From Planctomycetales bacterium (lineage in GTDB: Bacteria; Planctomycetota; Planctomycetia; Pirellulales; Thermoguttaceae), in the NCBI GenBank assembly GCA_007127495.1, contig SKZG01000452.1:1-18347 (forward strand): a stretch of 18,347 nt of DNA, in the 5' to 3' direction. Below, piece by piece: positions 13,868 through 18,347 of this stretch. Position 1 is the first letter of the stretch; each line of letters begins with the position of its first letter. The notes under the pieces were generated by a model. It was not told the DNA's origin. It was given only the letters and a program-made list of their open reading frames with translations, and did no database searches. The translations under genes and the position numbers were made by a program.

Positions 13868-15109
13868 GTGCCCGAAATCGTCCATACGCACATCTATTCC
13901 AACGGCCTGGTCCTGGTGGCCGAGCAGATGCCCTGGCTGCGTTCGGCGGCGTTTTCGCTTCTGTTGCCGGCAGGCTGCGCGCTTGAGCCCTCCGACAGAG
14001 GGGGGCTTGCGAATATCACTTCCGAGATGGTCGAGCGCGGGTGTGGTCCCCGCGACAGCCGGCAGTTTATCCTGGAACTGGACAATTTGGGCTTGGAGTG
14101 GAGCGATTCCGTGTCGGCCTCGCACGCTGGGTTCGGCGGCGCGGCCCCGGCGGAGAACCTGCCGGCCGCCCTGGCCATCTTCGCCGACATGGTCCGCCGT
14201 CCCCACTTGCCGGAGCAGGAACTGCCCGCGGCCCGGGCGCTCATGTTGCAGGAGTTGCGAGCGGTTGAGGACGAGCCGTCGCAGAAGGCGGCCAGCGAAC
14301 TGCGGCGGCGGCATTATCACGAGCCATGGGGGCGGCCGGCACACGGCGACCTGCCCGGCGTGCAGGCGACCACGCTGGACGACATTCAGGCGTTTTTTGC
14401 GCGCCATTACCGGCCCAACGGCGCAATCCTCGGCGCGGCCGGCCGGTTCGAGTTTCCTGCCCTGCGCGACCTGGTGGCGGAACTGCTGGCCGACTGGACG
14501 CCGGCCGAGCCGGCGGAAATCGTCGAGCAACCCACCCGCCAACCCTACCTGCACGTCCCTTACCAGTCGGCCCAAACGCAAATCGGTATCGCCTACCCGA
14601 GTGTTCCGTACCGCCACCCCGACTACTTTCCCGCGTGGGGCTCGGTGGGCGTACTCAGTGGCGGCATGAGTTCACGGCTTTTTACCGAGGTGCGCGAACG
14701 GCGCGGCCTCTGTTACAGCGTGCATGCGGGGCATCACACGCTGCGCGACCGGGCAGGCGTATTCTGTTTCGCCGGCACCAGTGCCGACCGAGCCCAGGAA
14801 ACGCTCGATGTGACCCTGGGCGAGATCCGCCGGCTGGCCGAAGGGGTGCGCCCCGACGAACTCGGACGCCTGAAGGCCCGCATCAAGAGCAGCCTGATCA
14901 TGCAGCAGGAGTCGAGTTCCGCGCGCAGCGGGGCCGTCGCTGCCGACTGGTACCACCTGGGCCGTGTCCGCACAGTCGAACAACTGCACGACTTGGCCGA
15001 GGGCTTAAGCTGCGAGAGCATCAACGCGTACCTGGCCGCCAGCCCCCCGGCTGACTTCGACATCGTCACCGTAGGCCCGAACCCTCTGGAGGTGCCGGTT
15101 GCAGTTTAA
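13868..15109 (+). CDS. M16B peptidase-family subunit lacking the zinc motif
   Basis: A 413-residue M16 (pitrilysin/insulinase/MPP) protein with two homologous halves. At the place of HxxEH it reads GLANITSEMVERG (residues 47-59), so both His and the first Glu are absent and it cannot bind catalytic zinc in the usual way. The C-terminal half keeps VLSGGMSSRLFTEVRERRG followed by LCYSVHAGHH, including the Arg279/Tyr283 pair that holds substrate in active M16 enzymes. It therefore looks like the non-catalytic partner of the next gene, as alpha-MPP is to beta-MPP. The start is GTG 13868, because the upstream in-frame stretch overlaps the HAD gene and encodes shadow sequence. No strong ribosome site is visible. 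The stop overlaps the next gene by 11 bases. No signal peptide is seen, so the protein is probably cytoplasmic. Confidence 0.88.
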   Translation: MPEIVHTHIYSNGLVLVAEQMPWLRSAAFSLLLPAGCALEPSDRGGLANITSEMVERGCGPRDSRQFILELDNLGLEWSDSVSASHAGFGGAAPAENLPAALAIFADMVRRPHLPEQELPAARALMLQELRAVEDEPSQKAASELRRRHYHEPWGRPAHGDLPGVQATTLDDIQAFFARHYRPNGAILGAAGRFEFPALRDLVAELLADWTPAEPAEIVEQPTRQPYLHVPYQSAQTQIGIAYPSVPYRHPDYFPAWGSVGVLSGGMSSRLFTEVRERRGLCYSVHAGHHTLRDRAGVFCFAGTSADRAQETLDVTLGEIRRLAEGVRPDELGRLKARIKSSLIMQQESSSARSGAVAADWYHLGRVRTVEQLHDLAEGLSCESINAYLAASPPADFDIVTVGPNPLEVPVAV

Positions 15110-16334
15110 GCGATATACCCTGCCGAACGGCCTGGAAATCGTGGCCGAGTGCAACCCGGAAGCCTATTCCACGGCGATCGGGTTCTTCGTGCGCACCGGC
15201 TCGCGCGACGAAACCGACGCCGAGTCCGGCGTGAGCCACTTCCTCGAACACATGATGTTCAAGGGCACGCCTACCCGGTCAGCCGATGACGTGAACCGCG
15301 AGTTCGACGAGATCGGCGCCCACTACAACGCCTACACAAACGAGGAAGCCACGGTCTATTACGCGAACGTGTTGCCTGAGTACCTGGACCGCGCGCTCGA
15401 ACTGCTGGCCGATATCCTCCGCCCGTCACTCCGCGAGGCCGACTTCGAGACGGAAAAGCAGGTGATCCTCGAAGAGATCCACATGTACGACGATCAGCCG
15501 CCATTCGGGGCCGACGAGCACTGCCGGGCCGCGTACTTCGGCAGCCACCCGCTGGGCCGGAGCGTGCTGGGCACCGTCGAAAGCATTGCCGACCTCCGGG
15601 TCGAGGCGATGCGCGACTACTTCGAGCGCCGTTACGCGCCGGCAAACATGGTGCTGGTGGGCGCCGGACGCGTGGCCTTCGACGACCTGGTGCGCGTGGC
15701 CGAGTCGGCATGCGGGCCGTGGGTATCGCTGCCTGTGAGCCGGACGATGTCGCCTGCTGAACCCAAGACGCCCTTCGTGACCATCCGCAAGGAAATCGCC
15801 ACGCAGCAGTATACGCTGCTCATGTCGGCTGCGCCGTTTGACGACGCCCGAGAGCGGTACGCGGCCAAACTGCTGGCCACGGTGCTGGGCGACGATTCCG
15901 GCAGCCGGCTGTACTGGGAACTGGTCGATCCCGGACTGGCGGAGCACGCGGGCATGCAGCACGCCGAGTTTGCCGACGCGGGCGCGATGATCACGTTCCT
16001 GTGCTGCGCGCCCGACGACGCAGCCGAAAACCTGACTCGCCTCGCCCGGTTGTATCAAGCTGTGGGGCAGGAAGGCGTGACGGAGGTCGAACTGCGTCAG
16101 GCAAAGAACAAGGTTTGCTCGCGAGTGGTGCTGTCCGGCGAGCGGCCGCGAGGGCGGCTGTTTGCCGTCGGCATCGACTGGGTTTGCCGCGCCGAGTACC
16201 GGAGTATCGAGGACGATTTGCAAGCGGTCGACGCCGTAACCATCGACGACTTCGAAGCCCTGCTGCGCCGCTACCCGCTCCTGCCGACGGCAACCGTCAC
16301 CATCGGCCCGCTGGAATCGGTAACTGTCGAGTAG
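15099..16334 (+). CDS. M16B zinc metallopeptidase, catalytic subunit
   Basis: A 411-residue M16B peptidase. The inverted zinc motif HFLEH lies at residues 47-51 in SHFLEHMMFKGT, and the distal ligand is Glu126 in VILEEIHMYDD, matching HxxEH-x74-E. NAYTNEEATVYYANVLPEYL is a conserved substrate-cleft segment. In the C-terminal half the usual SSRLF...RGLAYSV region reads GSRLYWELVDPGLAEHAG, so the Arg/Tyr pair is missing; the partner encoded just upstream has it. The two probably form a heterodimer that degrades or processes peptides. The start is TTG 15099: GGAGGTG stands 6 bases before it, the protein begins at the conserved KRYTLPNGLEIV, and no ATG lies nearby. The 11-base overlap with the upstream gene points to translational coupling and equal subunit amounts. 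Confidence 0.93.
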   Translation: MQFKRYTLPNGLEIVAECNPEAYSTAIGFFVRTGSRDETDAESGVSHFLEHMMFKGTPTRSADDVNREFDEIGAHYNAYTNEEATVYYANVLPEYLDRALELLADILRPSLREADFETEKQVILEEIHMYDDQPPFGADEHCRAAYFGSHPLGRSVLGTVESIADLRVEAMRDYFERRYAPANMVLVGAGRVAFDDLVRVAESACGPWVSLPVSRTMSPAEPKTPFVTIRKEIATQQYTLLMSAAPFDDARERYAAKLLATVLGDDSGSRLYWELVDPGLAEHAGMQHAEFADAGAMITFLCCAPDDAAENLTRLARLYQAVGQEGVTEVELRQAKNKVCSRVVLSGERPRGRLFAVGIDWVCRAEYRSIEDDLQAVDAVTIDDFEALLRRYPLLPTATVTIGPLESVTVE

Positions 16335-16376
16335 ACTTGACCACCGGTATTCACCGCGTTGGGAAGCAGCGTCTTT

Positions 16377-16395
16377 CGGCGGGCTGGGCCCGCCG
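16377..16395. other. Perfect 8-bp GC hairpin between the M16 and transporter genes
   Basis: CGGCGGGC (16377-16384) pairs with GCCCGCCG (16388-16395) around a TGG loop. It sits about 40 bases after the M16 stop and 20 bases before the transporter ATG. No T-run follows on the plus strand, so it is not a classical terminator. It may be a dispersed GC-rich repeat, or it may limit expression of the downstream gene. Confidence 0.6.
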
Positions 16396-16415
16396 TACGG
16401 GAAGAAGACGAATCC

Positions 16416-18347
16416 ATGCCAAAAAACCGCGAAAGCTCGGCACGCCGGTTTGGGACGTTCGGCGGCGTGTTCACGCCCTGCACGCTGACGATCCTTGGCG
16501 TGATCATGTTCCTGCGGTTCGGGCAGGTGGTGGGGAATGCGGGCGTGTTGTGGGCCGCGATGATCGTGCTGGCCTCGACCGCAATCACCACGCTCACGAG
16601 CCTGTCGCTTTCGGCCATTGCCACCAACACGCGGGTGAAGGGTGGCGGGGCGTATTACCTCATCAGCCGCAGCCTCGGGGTCGAGTTCGGCGGAGCCATC
16701 GGCGTGGTGTTCTACTTGGCCCAGGCCATTGCCGTGTCGCTGTACCTGATCGGATTCACTGAGGCGCTGGTCGACGCCGTGCCCAGCCTGGCGGCCCAAT
16801 TCACCGTTGTGGCCACGCTGGTGAATATCGTGGCATTCCTGTGCGTGTACATCGGGGCGGGCTGGACCATTCGCGTGCAGTACGGCATTCTCGCCTTGCT
16901 CGGGCTGTCCTTGGCATCGTTCTATGCGGGGGCGGGGGCCGCATTCCGACTCGAATGGTTCTACGCAAACGCCCAGCCGCAGTACGTCGGCGGCGAAAGC
17001 TTCTTCACCATGTTCGCACTGTTCTTTCCCGCGGTGACGGGCATTATGGCCGGGGCGAATATGTCGGGCGATTTGCGCGATCCGGCACGGGCCATTCCCC
17101 GCGGCACCCTGGCCGCCATCGGCGGCACCGCGTTGGTGTACCTGTCGTTGGCGATCTTGTTGGGCGGCGCCCGGCCGCACGATGAACTGGTGAGCAACAC
17201 GCTGGTAATCAAGGACATCGCCTGGATGCCGGTGCTGATTACCGCCGGCGTGTTCGCGGCCACACTTTCTTCGGCCCTGGGCTCCATGATGGGCGCGCCG
17301 CGCATCCTTCAGGCCTTCGCACGCGACGACGTGTTACCCTGGCTGCGGTTCCTCGGCGCCGGCAGCGGCCGCAGCGCCGAGCCCCGGCGGGCCATCCTGC
17401 TGACGTTCCTGATTTCGCAGGCATGCATCCTGCTGGGCGACCTGGACGCCATCGCCCCGATCCTCACCATGGCCTTTATGCTCACCTACGCCACGCTGAA
17501 CTTGGCGTCGTTCTACGAGTCGGTCACCGGTAACCCGAGCTATCGGCCCACGTTCCGCTACTACCACTGGTCGCTTTCGCTGTTGGGTGCGGCGGCCTGC
17601 ATTGTGGTGATGTTCCTGATCCATCCTGTTATGGCGGCGGTTTCCCTCGTAGGCATGGTGGCCTTGCACTGGCTCATTGGTTTCCGCGAGGTGAAGGCCA
17701 ACTGGGGCGACCTGACCAGCGGCCTGATCGTGGAGCGCATCCGGCAGAACCTGCTGCGGCTGGAGGAGGAACGCTACCACCCGAAGAACTGGCGCCCAAT
17801 CATCCTCGCGCTGAGCGGCTCGGCTTGGTCGCGCACGCGGCTGGCCGTATTCGCCAACTGGCTGACCGGCCGTCGCGGCATTCTGACGCTTGGGCAGGTG
17901 ATCGAGGGTTCGACGGAAGAGCTGCTCGAACGCCGTGCCGCCCAAGAGGCCCTGCTGCGGAAGTTCATTGCCGAGCAGGAGTTGGAAGCCTTCCCGGCCG
18001 TGGTGGTCGCCCCGTCGCTCGCGCAAGGGATCGAGTCGCTGGTGCAGTGCCAGGGCCTGGGCTCGCTGTGGCCAAATACCGTCCTGCTAGGCTGGCTGAC
18101 CGACCCCGAACGCGTCCAGGCGTTGGGCACGACGCTCCGGCTCGTTGCCAAACTCAAACGCAGCATCCTCGTCATGCGGCTCCACGGCTCGGAAGCTGAG
18201 GACGACGAGCAGGACCCATGGGCAGCGCCGCCGGGAACCATCGACGTGTGGTGGCGCGGCATGAAGAACGGCGAGCTGATGCTGCTGCTGGCCCACCTGC
18301 TGCGGCAGAACCCGTCGTGGCGTGCCCGGCCGATTCGTCTGCTGCGG
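16416..18347 (+). CDS. SLC12-like cation-chloride cotransporter / amino acid permease (APC), partial at 3' end
   Basis: The first 644 residues of an APC-superfamily transporter. GVFTPCTLTILGVIMFLR (17-34) matches the first-helix signature of cation-chloride cotransporters. VKGGGAYYLISRSLG (74-88), FFPAVTGIMAGANMSGDL (203-220) with the following RDPARAIPRGT, and SSALGSMMGAPRILQAFARD are also typical of SLC12 proteins rather than amino acid permeases. About 12 membrane helices lie between residues 20 and 430. A soluble domain follows from about 450 (NWRPIILALSG onward), matching the cytoplasmic SLC12 C-terminus, and is cut by the window edge. Likely substrates are chloride with sodium and/or potassium, but bacterial members are poorly characterised, so transport specificity is inference. 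The ATG is preceded by GGGAAGAAG. It follows the M16 pair after an 81-bp gap containing a hairpin. Confidence 0.85.
   Translation, partial: MPKNRESSARRFGTFGGVFTPCTLTILGVIMFLRFGQVVGNAGVLWAAMIVLASTAITTLTSLSLSAIATNTRVKGGGAYYLISRSLGVEFGGAIGVVFYLAQAIAVSLYLIGFTEALVDAVPSLAAQFTVVATLVNIVAFLCVYIGAGWTIRVQYGILALLGLSLASFYAGAGAAFRLEWFYANAQPQYVGGESFFTMFALFFPAVTGIMAGANMSGDLRDPARAIPRGTLAAIGGTALVYLSLAILLGGARPHDELVSNTLVIKDIAWMPVLITAGVFAATLSSALGSMMGAPRILQAFARDDVLPWLRFLGAGSGRSAEPRRAILLTFLISQACILLGDLDAIAPILTMAFMLTYATLNLASFYESVTGNPSYRPTFRYYHWSLSLLGAAACIVVMFLIHPVMAAVSLVGMVALHWLIGFREVKANWGDLTSGLIVERIRQNLLRLEEERYHPKNWRPIILALSGSAWSRTRLAVFANWLTGRRGILTLGQVIEGSTEELLERRAAQEALLRKFIAEQELEAFPAVVVAPSLAQGIESLVQCQGLGSLWPNTVLLGWLTDPERVQALGTTLRLVAKLKRSILVMRLHGSEAEDDEQDPWAAPPGTIDVWWRGMKNGELMLLLAHLLRQNPSWRARPIRLLR

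Noticed and set aside
15426..17180. Long minus-strand open frame of 584 codons opposite the M16 catalytic subunit and transporter
   Set aside because: Composition is His/Arg/Gln-rich with no domain, and it spans two unrelated real genes and their spacer on the other strand.

Overview
The window is GC-rich bacterial DNA that most resembles a planctomycete, probably of the Pirellulales. The best clue is the protein at 5867-7762. Its N-terminus ([11 protein letters not shown], then [11 protein letters not shown]) is a J-like module that I know only from Planctomycetes. A large polytopic protein of the DUF6798 type, long low-complexity membrane-anchored proteins and unoperonic gene order also fit. 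I see no phage, plasmid, CRISPR or insertion-sequence genes, so the region looks chromosomal.

Layout. (1) 1-2564, minus strand: a TIM-barrel protein of the sugar-phosphate isomerase/epimerase type, a metallo-beta-lactamase/beta-CASP-like nuclease, and a homocysteine S-methyltransferase cut by the left edge. They are read in that order with short gaps. A promoter candidate with a doubled 16-bp upstream element lies at 2654-2716. (2) 2992-3474, plus strand: a lipid-anchored thioredoxin. (3) 3616-7762, minus strand: a J-like repeat protein, a tRNA-Glu(TTC) with its own good promoter, ferrochelatase starting 56 bp after the tRNA, and a cysteine-repeat membrane-anchored protein of unknown function. 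(4) 7920-18347, plus strand: xylulokinase, a DUF6798-like membrane protein, a CbbY-type HAD phosphatase, an SpsF-like nucleotidyltransferase, a second HAD hydrolase, two overlapping M16 peptidase-family subunits, and an SLC12-like cation-chloride cotransporter cut by the right edge.

How the genes may work together. tRNA-Glu and ferrochelatase appear to share a promoter; they are the first substrate carrier and a late enzyme of C5-pathway haem synthesis. The two M16 proteins look like a heterodimeric protease in which one subunit supplies the zinc site and the other the Arg/Tyr substrate-binding pair. The nucleotidyltransferase and following HAD protein could form a small sugar-activation unit, but this is weak. 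The rest look like independent housekeeping or accessory genes.

The recurring theme is short tandem duplication. There are 96-bp, 15-bp and 9-bp repeats inside genes, and 16-bp and 13-bp doublets directly upstream of two promoters. I found no clear multi-gene system of a new kind. The most distinctive items are the split M16 pair, the tRNA-Glu/ferrochelatase unit and the repeat-driven proteins. All family assignments come from motifs read by eye, without database searches.
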